From assembly GCA_015680905.1 (NCBI GenBank), contig CM027382.1, forward strand, positions 3,844,001 to 3,908,000: 64,000 nt of DNA, given 5' to 3'. The DNA comes from Coptis chinensis. Lineage: Eukaryota; Streptophyta; Magnoliopsida; Ranunculales; Ranunculaceae. Below are positions 1-12,223 of this stretch, piece by piece (the first letter of the stretch is position 1; each line of letters starts with the position of its first letter). The notes under the pieces are model-generated. The model worked only from the letters and a program-made list of their open reading frames with translations. It ran no database searches and was not told where the DNA came from. The translations under genes were made by a program, and so were the position numbers.

Positions 1-1885
1 ACACTCATTCAAAACTCAACTTCTACTCTCTTTCCTCTTCAACGTCTGCTTCTTCACTCTTCAACTAATAACACAAGTATCAGAACAAATGAGCTTTCTT
101 TGAAGATTACTACTCATAGTGAGAAATGGAGAGCTGGTGTTTCTTTTATTCCTTCGTTTTTTAAGACTAAGAAAGATGTTAAAGCCTTAAAAGAAGAGTT
201 GTTGGAAGCAATTTCTTTACTTGATCGTGGTGCTGATGCTACTCCTGAAGACCAAGAACGAATTGATAAGGTGAGTTTTTTTATATTATTTTTTTCTAGT
301 TTTAATGATTTTGAAGAGATTGGACTATGGATATTGATTATACTCGTTCATTTATTTTTTGTTGAAATGGTGATGTGAGAAGATGGCAAAGGAATTGGAA
401 GCATTGAGTCCGGTAAAAGAGACACTCAAGTCTGATTTACTGAATGGTAAATGGGAACTTATTTATACCACCTCGACATCGATTTTGCAGACTCAGGTGT
501 GTTGTTTGTGTTATAAAATCTATCAATATGGTCCCTTAAATTGCCGCCCAAAAATGCTCAAGGCGCCAAAAAAATCTCCCTAGGCGCGGCCCTTTAGTAT
601 TTTGTGGGATTTATTGAGATCCTTAAATCATGTACCATGAGACCATCAATTAATTAGAACAAATATAGTACGCCTATATGATCAGGCATCATATGTGGAG
701 GCTTACCAACAAGTGGTGAATGTGTTGGTGCTCCAATTGGAAAACTATATCTGTCACTTGTTGCTTAATCTATCTGTTTCATTTTTGCATCTACTTTGCG
801 TAGAACTATATTGATAGGTGAAATGAACTCACATGAATGGTGACAGGTGTATGTCCTTTAATCTGGGTGTGGCATACATTTTTGTGTGGTGATTTGAATA
901 TGACTAAGAGGGATAAGTTTATGACAGAGGCCAAAATTCCTGAGATCAAAGGTGAACTACCAGGCTATTAATGTGGATACTTTGAGGGCGCAGAACATGG
1001 AATCTGGGCCATTTTTTAATCAGGTTTGCTCACTCGATTTCTTAAGTTTGAAAGATTCTGTTTCTTTTGCGTGCTTGTGCTTATGCAATTAAAAAAACAA
1101 CAACTACACTCTTTGTTAATTACTATGAGTCTATGGGAAGGTTGAGTGGTGTATAAAAAGTGTACCCTTAAACTCTGAAGCTCCACAGACTAAGCAAGCT
1201 TGTTATCATTGATTACTGGCTAGACACATCTTCAGCATATTTAACTGTGGTTGTCTTCAGCATATTTGACTGTGGATTTCATAATTAATTTTTGATAAAT
1301 GTTTTCTAACCAGATATGGTCAGAACAACTAACAAAGACTTGCCACATGATAGAGATTGGTTAGGAGGAACTCACAAAAGGAAGCGAAAAAAATCCCCAA
1401 GAAATGTTTCAAATCAAACTTCACATGTCAAGGCATATCTTTACCCTTGGGAGTCCAAAACTCCAAATTAATTAGAACCTTAAGAAGACTTCTTTAAACC
1501 TTTCTTGTCGACCTACAGTTCAGTTCATTGGTACCCTCCAAAACCTTTTATGTGATCTTTCACATGTATATGTATATGATAATGTATATGCCCCAAAACT
1601 TTTTATACGATATGCAAATGATAACGTATATACTGTTACATTTTTGCAGGTAACAGCAGACTTAAAGCCTCTCAATGCAAGAAAAGTTGCTGTTAAATTC
1701 GATTACTTCAAGATTCTTGGCTTGGTAAGGATTAACTCCCCCTCTACTTAACTGATTATGATTTCAAGTTTGGAATGTACAGCATGTGATAAGTGTCTCG
1801 ATCATTTTTGTGCAAGCTCTTATTATGGGCTTCTTCCTGGGAACGAGCAAATTTCCAGTCTCTTTGGGGCATCATTATGGCAAAT

Positions 1886-1941
<56 letters not shown>

Positions 1942-2442
1942 AACTTACTAACTTTTCCACACTCTTCCAGAGTATTAATTTGTTCAAAGTTAGAAACAAA
2001 TTTGCACAAATTCAAAATGGGGAGTCCTTTAATATATGGAAGATGCCCGTAACCTTCCTTTGTTACGTTGTCCTTATACTGCACTTACTTTTCCTGCTAA
2101 TTTGTTCACATCCATGCTAGCTATTAGACCTCTATTGAGTATAGCACCATGATAACACCTTAAATTGTTAGTGAGTGAAAATTTCCTCCTTATTTGCTAC
2201 TGATATTTGGCCTACAGATACCTGTGAAAGCGCCTGATAGAGCAGCTGGTGAATTGGAAATCACCTATTTGGATGAAGATTTAAGGTAAAATCTGATCTA
2301 GACCTTATCTGTATACTTTAGTTTTTCGATTGTATCCAATGCAAAATTTGATCGTGTGTTTGTGTGCAGAATTTCAAGAGGTGACAAAGGGAATTTATTC
2401 ATTCTCCAAATGATTGACCGATCTTATAGAGTACCTGTCTGA
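1..2442 (+). CDS. FBN3: Plastid lipid-associated protein / fibrillin, FBN3 (PAP4) type, 5' truncated
   Basis: Six exons are visible: 1-270 (continues left of the window), 383-496, 928-1023, 1650-1724, 2218-2285 and 2370-2442, all with GT/AG borders and consistent phases (0,0,0,0,2). The frame is open from base 1. The first 35 or so codons are rich in Ser, Thr and Leu like a chloroplast transit peptide. The PAP/fibrillin domain follows: [20 protein letters not shown], then [10 protein letters not shown] in exon 2, [10 protein letters not shown] in exon 3, and the C-terminal block [20 protein letters not shown]. Fibrillins are lipid-associated proteins of thylakoids and plastoglobules; the FBN3/PAP4 subgroup is my best match from the short C-terminus ending in YRVPV. 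The true start codon lies outside the window. Intron 4 carries a TA microsatellite. I see no frameshift, so the gene looks functional. Confidence 0.9.
1888..1937. repeat. (TA)n microsatellite in a fibrillin intron
   Basis: About 50 bases of uninterrupted TA dinucleotides lie in the intron between fibrillin exons 4 and 5. Open frames of Ile-Tyr repeats across it are artefacts. Confidence 0.97.
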
Positions 2443-2775
2443 TGTAAAATATCGCGCTCCATTGTAACTATTATATACTTGTAATCTTGTATATTTTGTT
2501 TCGATTCGAAAACAAGAGTAATACTCGTCACACTCCGATTGTCTCTCTACACACGGCTAAGTTTTTTCCAAAAAAAACTAGTGCTTTCTCCACACCCCAT
2601 TGTAATTCAGAAGTCCAGCTATTCACTCTTTGCTCTTCACCGTGCTTACAACTCCACCAACACTCCTACCACTCATGCTCTCTGAAATTTCTCCCTCTCC
2701 CTCTCTTGTTATCTTAGATTAGTTTTGAGTCTCCCACAAAATTGTTGTTATTCCCACCAAATTTTCACTTTGAGA
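2443..2775. other. 3' flank of fibrillin and 5' flank of the MULE gene
   Basis: This spacer holds the presumed 3' untranslated region of the fibrillin gene and a pyrimidine-rich stretch (about 2580-2720) just upstream of the MULE start. I looked for a Mutator-type terminal inverted repeat here and did not identify one. Confidence 0.5.
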
Positions 2776-5458
2776 ATGGACTCAAGTGGTGGAAGCAACA
2801 TTCAAGATAAATTCTCCCGCCAAAATCAAAATGATAACTTTCAAAGTTTTCCGAGTGACATGGAATCAGCTTTAACACTACTGCAATCAAATTATTGTTC
2901 CGATGATGAACTTTACAACAATGTTGAAATTAGCTATCCCGATATGACCGAATCATTTACAACAATTGAGGTAATAATTTGAAAGCTTGTATTATTTATT
3001 TATTTTATCAATAACTTAGCAAAAAATAAATTTCATCAATAGTATCTAAGATCAAAGGTTTACGCAGATATTCGAAGATTGTCACTCGTTGATCCGATGG
3101 TATTTGACAGTTGGTATGACTGTTGGAGTTGTGGTTATGATATCAAAGTCTGATAATTCGGGACTTGGGCGAAGACCTAGAGTTTTCCTTAGTTGCGAAA
3201 GGAGTGGAAAATTTAGACCATCCGTAAAGCCGAAAATATTGAACAAAAAAACGAAAGAATATAAGCAATCCAGTTTGAAGAAATGTGACTGTCCATTTGT
3301 GTTGAAAGGAGAATTACAAAACTAAGGTGGATGGATAGTGAGTGTTATGTTTGGAACTCATAATCATACTATGAGAGAGCATCTTATAGGTCGTGCATTC
3401 ATCGGAAGATTAAAAGCTGAAGAAAAATTGATTGTTCAAGATTTGTCTTTGAGTGGTGTTAAACTGCGTGAAATTTTACCCCTCTTGAAACAGAGAGATG
3501 ACAATAATTTGTCAAACAAAAGTACTTTATACAATTATCGTCACAAGAATTAGTTGGTTCGGTTGAGTGGAAGAAACCAAATGTAAGAATTTCTAAGAAA
3601 TTTAGATAAATTTGGTTACACAGAGTTTCATAGGGATAATCCAGTGACAAGTGAATGTAGAGATTTGTTGTTTGCACATCCCTAATCAGTTCATTTGGTA
3701 AAATGTTTTCCCGAGGTCATTATCATGGATTGCACGTACAAGACGAATGTGTTTAAGATGTCATTGTTTGAAGTTGTTGAGTTCACATCCACGATGAAGA
3801 CATTCTGTATTGCTTTTGGGTATTTGGAGAGTGAGAAAGAATATTATTGCATTTGGGTTTTGAAGAGGTTGTGTGATATTCTGGACTACAAAGCTACTTC
3901 TATAAAGATAATTATGACTGATTGTGAGTTGTCACTTATGAATGTGATAGCAATAGTGTTTCCTGAAGCTACACACTTCTTATGTCGAGTTCACATCAAG
4001 AGGAACATTGAGACAGAGGCCAAAAAAACATTTGAGAAATTTGTTGAGTATGAACAATTTATGTTTATGTTTGAAACAGTGATAACAGCTCGTACTGAAG
4101 TTGAGTACTTGGAACACCTACGTTGTTTTAAACTTGAGTACAGAGATCATTATGATGTGGTGGAATACATAGAAGACCAGTGGCTTTCGAAGTACAAAGA
4201 AAGGTTTGCCTCGGCTTGAATAGATGTCCATATACATTTTGGTACTTCGAGTAGTAACCGAGTTGAAAGTATACATTCCTCTTTGAAGAGACATTTGGGT
4301 TCTAGCAATGGTAACTTCTACCGAAACTTTAATTTGATTAATAATCTCATGACAAACCAAGTGATAGAAATTGAAAGTTCTTTTAATAGGAGCTTGAATC
4401 TTTGGGATTATCGTTACAAACAAAACACATATGTGCAACTTAGAGGGTACATTTCTAGAGATGCATTGGATTTGATAGCAAAAGAGCTAATAAGGTCTAT
4501 TAGAGTTTGGACAGATGAAATTCGTTGTCGTTGTGTTTACAAAAGTATGTATGAGCTTCCTTGTGCGCATGAGTTATATGTGAAATTGTTCTAATTGGTA
4601 GGGGAAGCATCCCCTTATCTTTGATACACCCTAGGTGGAGACAACTTAGTAGCACTCCGATTGATCTTCCTAATGGGTCCTTTGATATTCAGCCCGAGCT
4701 TGCACAAATTCAAAAGAAGTTTCAGTCGCTCTCAGATGAACAAAATGTTTTGATGCTGAAAAAGTGTGTAGAACTAGGTGATCCAAAGACAACTTTCATG
4801 AGAGAGCCTCGGGTTAACACCAATTTGAGGGGTAAGCCACCTGGAATAAAAATTGGTGTGAAGACTTGTAAAGGTAAAACTGACGCAAAGAGAGAGCCTT
4901 CAGTTTTCGAGTATGCACAAACAGTTGATGAACAAATTGCAAATCAAGAAAGCAAGAATAGTAAAGGCAAGAAGTTGGTACCATGTAAAAGAAAACCAAG
5001 AGGAACTCATATTCAAGTGTTTGTAGATTTACCTAAAATTGGGTCTAATTGGGATGATAGGTTACGTGACTTAAATCCATTGATACGAGACTTCATTGTG
5101 AATTGGCAAGATGTTGAACCGAATGGACATTGTGGATTTAGCGCGATTGCACGATGCTTAGGGTCTAATGGAGATTATGCATGGATTACTATGAGGGCTC
5201 TTATGTTGACAGAGTTGATTTCCCATGAGGTAGATTATACTATAATGATGGGTGGAGAAGAACGAAAAGAAGCGATCAAGACAAATCTACGATGTACAGT
5301 TCCGTATACGATGAACCCCAATAAATGGTTTGAACTTCCTTTAATGGGATTTTTAGCTGCTAATACTTTTCAGTGTGTCCTTGTCATCATTGGAGAGAAA
5401 GAATGTATGTCATACTTTCCTTTGTGGACTGCTCCTGATCTAACTCGGCAATAGGCCA
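2776..5458 (+). pseudogene. MULE (FAR1-like) transposase fused to an OTU domain, 5' part
   Basis: Exon 1 is 2776-2970 and exon 2 starts at 3068 after a GT..AG intron. Frame +2 then carries a MULE transposase with in-frame stops at 3323 and 3551, a stop near 3684, and a frameshift between 4590 and 4600. Recognisable parts in order are: a FAR1-like N-terminal zinc region (GRRPRVFLSCERSGKFR, about 3170-3225, and KCDCPF at 3280); the MULE DDE core with MDCTYKTN at 3725 and IIMTDCE at 3910; LCRVHIKRN; and a SWIM-type zinc finger (CRCVYKSMYELPCAHE, 4525-4572). In the shifted frame, 4600-5454, an OTU-type cysteine protease follows, with catalytic motif EPNGHCGFSAIARCLG at about 5115-5162. The coding sequence is cut at 5458 by an LTR retrotransposon, and the rest resumes at 12224. 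Transposase-OTU fusions occur in plant MULE lineages. This copy is dead by several independent lesions. Confidence 0.85.
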
Positions 5459-5933
5459 TGTTTCGGCAGTAAGCTACTTCAACACAACGAAAGCAATGGT
5501 AAAAAACGCACTAAGAAACAGAGAAATTTGATGTTGAGGGAGATGAAACTGAACCAAATAATGGTCTGCCACGCATTCCAAGATCTATTCTTTAGGGATC
5601 AAGTTTCAACGTAGTTCCTATGAAAAATAATGTGGTATTTATATAGGTAGAGTAGAGAGTCCTTGTAGCTCAAGTAATCTTGTTGCTCGAGTAATTGTGA
5701 TAGAATATAACCCGTCTAACCGATAATTATCTCTTTGATAAAAATGAATCTTGACATAAATCAATGTACATTAGTGGCAAGCCATGTGGCTAAGGTTCAA
5801 TTTTAGACACGAAGTTAATAGGCCCGTACATTGATCCATGATATTGTAAATTGGGCTTTAGCCCTGTTGATTAAATGAATAAAATAGAGACCCCTACTAA
5901 TAGACGTTTGCCACGTAGGTGGGGGTCGAAACA
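5459..5933 (-). repeat. 3' LTR of the Ty3-type element (left copy)
   Basis: This 475-bp LTR has ends TGTTTCGGCAG and GGTCGAAACA. In element orientation (minus strand) it is the downstream LTR. The purine tract at 5934-5946 abuts it, as expected for plus-strand priming. Confidence 0.93.
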
Positions 5934-7767
5934 CCGCCCCTTCTTTGTCATGCGAACAAAGTTCACATGGCAAAAAAGAGAAGAAAAATGAGCAAAATGT
6001 ATAACGAAGTGTCGTGCGAAAGGAAATGAGAGGAAAATTGACTGTCGAAAAAATCGTGAATTATCGAGAACGAAAAAATGTCAAACTAACATATACGGAA
6101 CGCAATGTAATTAAATAAAAGATGGCCGAAAAATGCACAGAAAAAAATAAAATATGCACGTAAATAAAATTGCAAAAGAATTCGATTGCCAAAAAACTGT
6201 AACCTAATTTAACGATAACGTAACAATATGAAAGATGATTTCGACAACGCGATGCCGCCGAATAGCGATACTAGTATAGACCGTTGAAATTATAATGAGG
6301 GGCAATATAGTAATAATAGTAATAAAAGGAAGTTAAACATTAATCGGACTCAAAGTGTTCGGATGAGATAAGAATGTGGAGTAGATAAGAATTGAGAGTA
6401 GAGATGAAGTTGGAAGGAGTTGGAGTTAGAGAAGAATCCTACCAAAGAATGGAAAACTAGCTCGGAAACCCGATATAAGTGTTGCGCTTATCAAACAGAC
6501 GTGGTCAAGACTCCCTGAAGTCGCAGTACTGCCGATCTAGAACGCTGTGTTTCGTCTTCGCGTAGACTAGCAGGTACGTTCTATCTCCAGCAAACTCTGT
6601 TTATATATAAACTTGCGTCGGTTTCCGGTTAGACTCGTATCGGTCGGCCAAGCAACAAAGCCCTTTGGTGGCGAGTTAACCGCGGCTTACCTCATAACGA
6701 CGTGCTCTCGCCATGAAGCTTTGCGTGAACGAGGTACTCACGTGATCCAGATTTGAGATTTCTGAACAATCAAAAACGATCAAATATCGCATGGCGGTGC
6801 TGATTATTGTGGGTTGGACCACAAGTTGTTGAACTCTGGTGAGTTTGGTTGCAAAGTGGTGTCCCTCTTTAGATCAGCACCCCGTATAAAAAAATCAGCC
6901 GCTTCCATCAAACTGCCACTTTTCAGCTCATCTTGGATTTCGATGTTTGTGGTAAACAAACTTGGCGTGGTATGTTGCTGTCGTTTTTCTTTATTTATTT
7001 ATTTTATTTGTTATGCATGGCCTTTGAACTGTTGAATTTTGTCCTTAGGAATGTCAACATATGGTGGCAACCAAAAAATACGAACGTCGGTTTTCTTCAT
7101 GAGCTGCTGTAGAAGACATGCTGAGATGGAGATACTGATGGCGCCTTAATTCAAAAACGGATATAAGCAAACATGATACGATACAGCGCCAGTAAAGGAA
7201 GGGCACTGTACCTGCTTTTCTTTAATTTGGTCCGGTGCACCCTTTTGGATAAAGCGAACCCGATTTTTGACCAATCTGACCCGATTTTTTTTTTCCCGCA
7301 GGTGAGAAACAATCGTATTATACGGGCGAAAGATAATCGAGAAGAAAAAACTGGATGACGATCGTAGATACGGTGAGGTGGAAAAAAGGTGACAAATACA
7401 ACGAACACACGACGCCACGACGATGGTCACTTAAAGAACTACGGAAAATACTAGTACTCGAGAGATTTGAGATGGACGAAGTGTATGAATTTGAAACGAA
7501 AGTCGAAGAAGATGAAGTAGTAATGACTTACTCACAATTAAGTTGCGGGAGTACAATTCCGTTAAGCAAGGAAATTGTGCAATAATTGAGTTATATTGGG
7601 CTGCCGAAGAAGACGGATAAAAGTTCGGAGAATATGACAAAGCGGTGGCAAAAAAAATTCGATAACATGAAACAGGTATGTCAGTATTTTTTTTTCCCAG
7701 TTAGCTTCACATTTTGGATAAATTTGAAAGACTAACGAAAAGATTTGTATTGAAGAAATAATGACGC

Positions 7768-8110
7768 TGACGAAAATTTTCGCTAGGAAAATTTTTCGTA
7801 GAAAGATCGGCACAGTGCCTTAGAAAAAATAATGAAGCTAACGAAAATTTTCACTCGGAAAATTTTTCGTAGAAAGATCGGCACAATGCCTTAGAAAAAA
7901 TAATGAAGCTGATGAAAATTTTCGCTCGGAAATTTTTTCATAAAAAGATTGGCACAATGCCTTAGAAAAAATAATGAAGCTGACGAAAATTATCGCTAGG
8001 AAAATTTATCGTAGAAAGATCGGTACAATGCCTTAGGAAAAATAATGAAGTTGATGTAAATTTTTGCTCAGAAAATTTCTCGGAGAAAGATCGGCACAAT
8101 GTTTAAAAAA
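7768..8110. repeat. Tandem repeat of about 70 bp, about 5 copies, inside the LTR element
   Basis: Units contain AGATCGGCACAATGCCTTAG followed by a GAAAATTTTC / GAAAATTTTTCG near-palindrome. Copies recur at about 7804, 7875, 7946, 8016 and 8083. No coding sequence is seen. Confidence 0.88.
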
Positions 8111-8440
8111 TAATGAAGTCGGAAGATAGTTAACCGAAAGCGCTAGCGAAACGAATGCAGATTTCGAATAAGAAAACGAAGATTTAATAGAGCGACCGTA
8201 AGACAATTGACAGAGACAATTGATTAGGTAATTGTGTGAATGTAATACCATAGAGATAAAACTTCTTTTGATGAAAAATAAAAATAAAGATGGGTTTGGT
8301 ATTGAATATTGTTGTTGTGTCAGATAATATACCTGAGGAATACTGACAATGTTGTAGATTTATGTAATTGAAATGAAATAGAACGAGATGCCCCCATGTA
8401 GAGAAAAACGCCCCCAATGCGTACTTAACTTTACAAAATT

Positions 8441-8832
8441 AGGCTAAGCGAGCATAAAAGCGTTCAAACTTAGGCTGACGAAGTTTAACGTGGTAACCTC
8501 GTCAGATTTTGTCGGAACGATAGTAATGGACTAAGCGAGCGTAAAAACGTTCAAACTTAGACTGACAAAGTTAAATGCGATAACTTCGTTAGATTTTGTC
8601 GTAGCGATATTAACGAACTAAGCGAGCGTAAAAACGTTCAAACTTAGACTAGCGAAGTTAAACATAGTAACTTCGTCAGATTTTGTCGTAGCGATAGTAA
8701 TGAGTAAGCGAGCGTAAAAAACGTTCAAACTTAGACTGACAAAGCTAAATATGGTAACTTCGTCAGATTTTTTCGTAATGATAGTAATGAATTAAGCGAG
8801 TATAAAAACGTTCAAACTTAGATCGATTTTAA
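8441..8832. repeat. Tandem repeat of about 88 bp, about 5 copies, inside the LTR element
   Basis: Units begin TAAGCGAGCGTAAAAACGTT at 8445, 8532, 8619, 8705 and 8793 and contain GTAACTTCGTCAGATTTTGTC. The array lies downstream of the RT/RNase H remnant in element orientation, where integrase would be expected. Confidence 0.9.
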
Positions 8833-8975
8833 AAGATGCCCCCGCAAAAGTGATGTGTCAAGCCCTTCGCTTCTAACGGCGGCGGAGAGATAAGTCAATG
8901 AATCTGCATGACGTAAGTCATTTCGGGGTCTTTGAGTGATAGAAATACTATCAAATTATTGAGCAAGACTATGTA

Positions 8976-9749
8976 TCAAACTAAGATAAGCCGCCATACG
9001 CTCATCTCTTGCTTCAAAAGACCCACCAAACTGATTTGCAATAAGGCGAGAATCCGTGTATAACTGGAGCTTTCGCCCCCCAGTGTCAAAGCTGTTCTCA
9101 AGGCACAAATGTCATCCTCATACTCGGCTTCGTTATTTGAAGTGGCGAAGCCAAGTCGCATAGATTTCCCAATCTTTTCTCCGCCGGGTTTAACAAAAAC
9201 ACATTCAATTCCCAACCCAGATTTATTATGGGAGCCATTTGAGTAAACAATACATAGGTTAATGGGTTTAGGAATTGCGTTTTCAAGTTGGTCTTCGTCG
9301 CCCCCAGTTATTGGCGGCAGAATGTCTTCCATAGATTCTTCTTGGCACAAAAAATCGTTAATAGGAGAATCATCAATCGGAAAATCAGCTACCAAAGAAG
9401 CCAGAGCATGTCCTTTTTCAGTAGTACGACTTTCAAAGACAATGCTATATGCATTAAGATAACTTTCCCATTCAGCTAATCTACTTGATTCTGATAAAAA
9501 AAAGACGGGTCTACCATCATCAATGAAAAGAACATCACTAACAGCTTGAGTTGTAGCTGCCAGGTATATACCACTAGGTTGACCCGTTGAAGGACTTGTC
9601 AATATAGGAGGACTGGCCAAGTATTTCTTCAGTTGTTGCAATGCCATCTCACAATCAATGTTCGAAGTTGTCGCCCTCTTTAAAGTCTCATTATCCTTCG
9701 ATTTAACGACTATATTATCGATATAAGCCTCCATTATTTTTCCCAGCAT
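8976..9749 (-). pseudogene. Reverse transcriptase / RNase H remnant of the LTR element
   Basis: The minus-strand frame opens with MEAYIDNIVVKSK, the region around the RT YxDD box with the second Asp replaced by Asn. It continues through a shortened connection segment (ASPPILTSPSTGQP) into an RNase H domain with IVYSNGSHNKSG and ATSNNEAEYEDD. In intact Ty3 elements the RNase H block begins with YxDGS, so the first catalytic acid is lost here, while the Glu of NNEAEY is kept. Nothing of the RT fingers or of integrase is recognisable. It is a fragment of a former polyprotein. Confidence 0.82.
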
Positions 9750-10019
9750 ATCGGAAAAAATTGTATTGAAGAGTAAAATCTATTTCACCTTAAGATTTAA
9801 AATGCATGACGCCCCGGTTGAGCCTATGTGGAAGATGGCACCCGCCATTACCTCTTACAAGAGAGTTAGAGATTTTAGGCGGTACACACTTTCGGTCCGA
9901 CCGAGATTGTCTTTTCTTTATGCGTGTAACCAACCTATCTAGGGCCGGTAGTTTGTCCGGGATTGTGGTCTTTCCTCTAGTTATTTCAGGACACCTTTAT
10001 CCCCTGGTGGCCTGGATGC

Positions 10020-10350
10020 GGGATGGCGATTTTTCTCAAATCTGCGAGGTCGGCCTTCCCCGTCGGTCGGTCCAGTCTAGGATGAATGTTTTCATTATAC
10101 TTTCTTCCATGACGCCTTTTTTCCCCGTCTAGGATGGCGATTTTCTGCAAATCTGCGAGGTTGGCCTTCCCTGTCAAGTCGGTCCAGTCTGGGATGAAGT
10201 TTTTCCTTATACTTTCTTCCGTGATGCCTTTTCCCCCGCGGGCCGGACTCGTCTAGGATGGCGATTTTCCGCGAAATCTGCGAGGTCGGCCTTCCCGCCA
10301 GTCGGTCCAACTGGGATGAAGTTTTTCCTTATACTTTCTTCCGCGATGCC
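10020..10350. repeat. Tandem repeat of 111-124 bp, about 3 copies, inside the LTR element
   Basis: Units share GGATGGCGATTTTC..GCAAATCTGCGAGG (10021, 10132, 10256) and CTTATACTTTCTTCC (about 10095, 10210, 10331). Short minus-strand frames across it encode repeated DLADLRKIAI peptides and are probably not genes. Confidence 0.85.
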
Positions 10351-11030
10351 TTCTTCGGGCGTTTGTACCGCCAAGCCATGTAGCGGCGGCCGGCGCTTCT
10401 TTGCGCCGCCAAAACCTAGTAACAAAAAGCACGTAACTTTTCGCCACGTTGTTGCTTGATGTTCAAAAGTGAGTCGACATCCTTTGGCGCCTTGCAATTG
10501 TGGCGGAAACGATTAACAAACCGATTTTCTAGTTTATTGTATTGGTGAATTGATCTTGAAGGAAACTCACTAAACCGGTAATGCTTCTCCCTTTAGAGTT
10601 GATGGAAAGAGCTTACATATGGCGGATCATCTCCACCCCATAACACCAACTTATTTTTGAACGATAGAACATGCAAGCCGGGATCTCCTTCCAACTCATC
10701 ATAAAGTTCAAAATCGGGTTGTTTGAAGTCGGGATGGTGGTAAGCTTCCCGAATGTCGGTTTTAAAACTTATCAAACGCCATCATTGATCGCCAAGTTTT
10801 TCATTCTTACATCCCTTGACTCTATCGTTAAGTTCTTTTGCAATCAACTCTTTCAATTTGTTGTTGCCGTTAGAGTTAAAGTATTGGCTCGAATAATTTG
10901 GGCGCTTTGGTCGTGCCCATGTGGAGAAGGATACCTTCCATTATCTCTTATTGGAGTTAGAGATCTTTGGTGGTACACACGATCAACTCCGGCCGGTGAT
11001 TGTTTTGTCTATCCCAGTAACCCGGCTTGT

Positions 11031-11693
11031 CTAGGCGGTAGTCACCCTTGGCCGGGTGTCGGGTATAATTATACCACTTCTCCATGTTTTGTTGCTCTTA
11101 TGCGGGATACCCGCCTCCCGGTCATGTCGGACATATCTCGGATGGCGGTCTTCCCGAAATTGCTTCTCGAGGTAAATCTTCCATTTGAGATTGGACATGT
11201 CTAGGGTAGTAGTTATCTCGCCAATCCGATTCTCCCATAAATCACGGGTAATAGGGTCATTACTCTTTAGAGTGTGCACCGGTTGATTGTGTTTGAGAAA
11301 TAACACGTTGTTGAGGGCGATGAAGTGGATCTTCAAGCGGTCCGGTCCCATACTAATGGAATGGCTCAAGGCCCCTTCGTGGTCGCCGATGTTGTTGAAT
11401 TTGCGAGCCTCGTCCCACCGCCTTTGCCTCTTTTGCGACTTCCTTCTCAAGTTCATATTTTAAATTTTTGACTTGTCGTAACTCACGCTCAACCGTATTA
11501 GGAGTGGCGGTAGCGGAGGCGGTGGTGGTGGCGGTGGCGCTGCTACGGTTGGATGTTAAGAATTGATCTTACCACTAGGAGCAATTTGATTGTTCAACGG
11601 TTCTTGCATTGGCCGATTTGAATTTCGAGGGTTGCAATTCCTATTAGCAGGAGGAATATGTTGACTATTTGGTCTACTTCTTGTGCTTACCAT
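11031..11693 (-). pseudogene. Gag remnant of the LTR element
   Basis: The minus-strand frame starts at 11693 with MVSTRSRPNSQ, a start typical of plant Ty3 gag proteins, about 55 bases downstream of the primer binding site. An in-frame stop appears near 11558 and is followed by a proline run (GGCGGTGG-type repeats on the plus strand at 11505-11535). A basic frame continues from 11456 (RRKSQKRQRRWDEARKFN) to 11031. No zinc knuckle is visible. The position right behind the primer binding site makes gag the best reading. Confidence 0.6.
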
Positions 11694-11724
11694 CTTGATT
11701 GTTTCACGTGATAATGAATTCTAA

Positions 11725-11746
11725 ATTCTCCACAGACGGCGCCAAT
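11725..11746 (-). other. Primer binding site of the Ty3-type element
   Basis: On the minus strand TTGGCGCCGTCTGTGG follows the 5' LTR after two bases. This GGCGCC-containing motif is common in plant Ty3 elements. I have not assigned the priming tRNA with certainty. Confidence 0.75.
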
Positions 11747-11748
11747 TA

Positions 11749-12223
11749 TGTTTCGGCAGTAAACTACTTCAACACAACGAGAGCAATGGTAAAGAACGCA
11801 CTAAGAAACAGAGGAATTTGATGTTGAGGGAGATGAACCCGAACCAAATAATGGGCCTCACGCATTACCCAAGATCTATTCTCTAGGGATCAAGTTTCAA
11901 CGTAGTTCCTTATGAAAAATAATGTGGTATTTATATAGGTAGAGTAGAGAGTCCTTGTAGCTCAAGTAATCTTGTTGCTTGAGTAATTGTGATAGAATAT
12001 AATAGCTAACCGATAATTATCTCTTTGATAAGAAATGAATCTTGACATAAATCAATGTACATTAGTGGCAAGCCATGTGGCTAAGGTTCAGCCTTAGACA
12101 CGAGTTAATAAGCATGTACATTGATCCATGGTATTGTAAATTGGGCTTTAGCCCTGTTGATTAAATGAATAAAATAGAAACCCCTACTAATAGACGTTTG
12201 CCACGTAGGTGGGGGTCGAAACA
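11749..12223 (-). repeat. 5' LTR of the Ty3-type element (right copy)
   Basis: This 475-bp partner of the repeat at 5459-5933 has the same ends and is followed by the target duplication GGCCA at 12224-12228. Confidence 0.93.

Larger units (their letters stand above)
5459..12223 (-). mobile_element. Ty3/gypsy-type LTR retrotransposon inserted in the MULE-OTU gene
   Basis: Two 475-bp direct repeats (5459-5933 and 11749-12223) start with TG and end with CA. They are flanked by the 5-bp target duplication GGCCA at 5454-5458 and 12224-12228. Orientation is minus. A primer binding site of type TTGGCGCCGTCTGTGG lies just inside the right LTR, and a purine tract (AAAGAAGGGGCGG on the minus strand) lies just inside the left LTR. 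The interior has a decayed gag start and a short RT/RNase H remnant but no recognisable protease or integrase, and it is padded with three unrelated tandem repeats. The LTRs differ by scattered substitutions and short indels, so the insertion is not recent. The element is non-autonomous. Confidence 0.93.

Noticed and set aside
1786..2084. Ile-Tyr-repeat peptides
   Set aside because: They are translations of the TA microsatellite in a fibrillin intron.
4118..4438. 106-codon minus-strand frame
   Set aside because: It is the antisense shadow of the MULE transposase.
7768..8832. Regular repeats that might suggest a CRISPR array
   Set aside because: Units of 70-88 bp without distinct spacers, in a plant LTR element; no cas genes are near.
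9806..10132. 108-codon plus-strand frame
   Set aside because: It overlaps the 111-124 bp tandem repeat and the antisense strand of the element; composition is repeat-derived.
10671..11204. 177-codon plus-strand open frame
   Set aside because: It lies antisense to the gag and repeat region of a minus-oriented LTR element, has no domain, and runs across decayed sequence.
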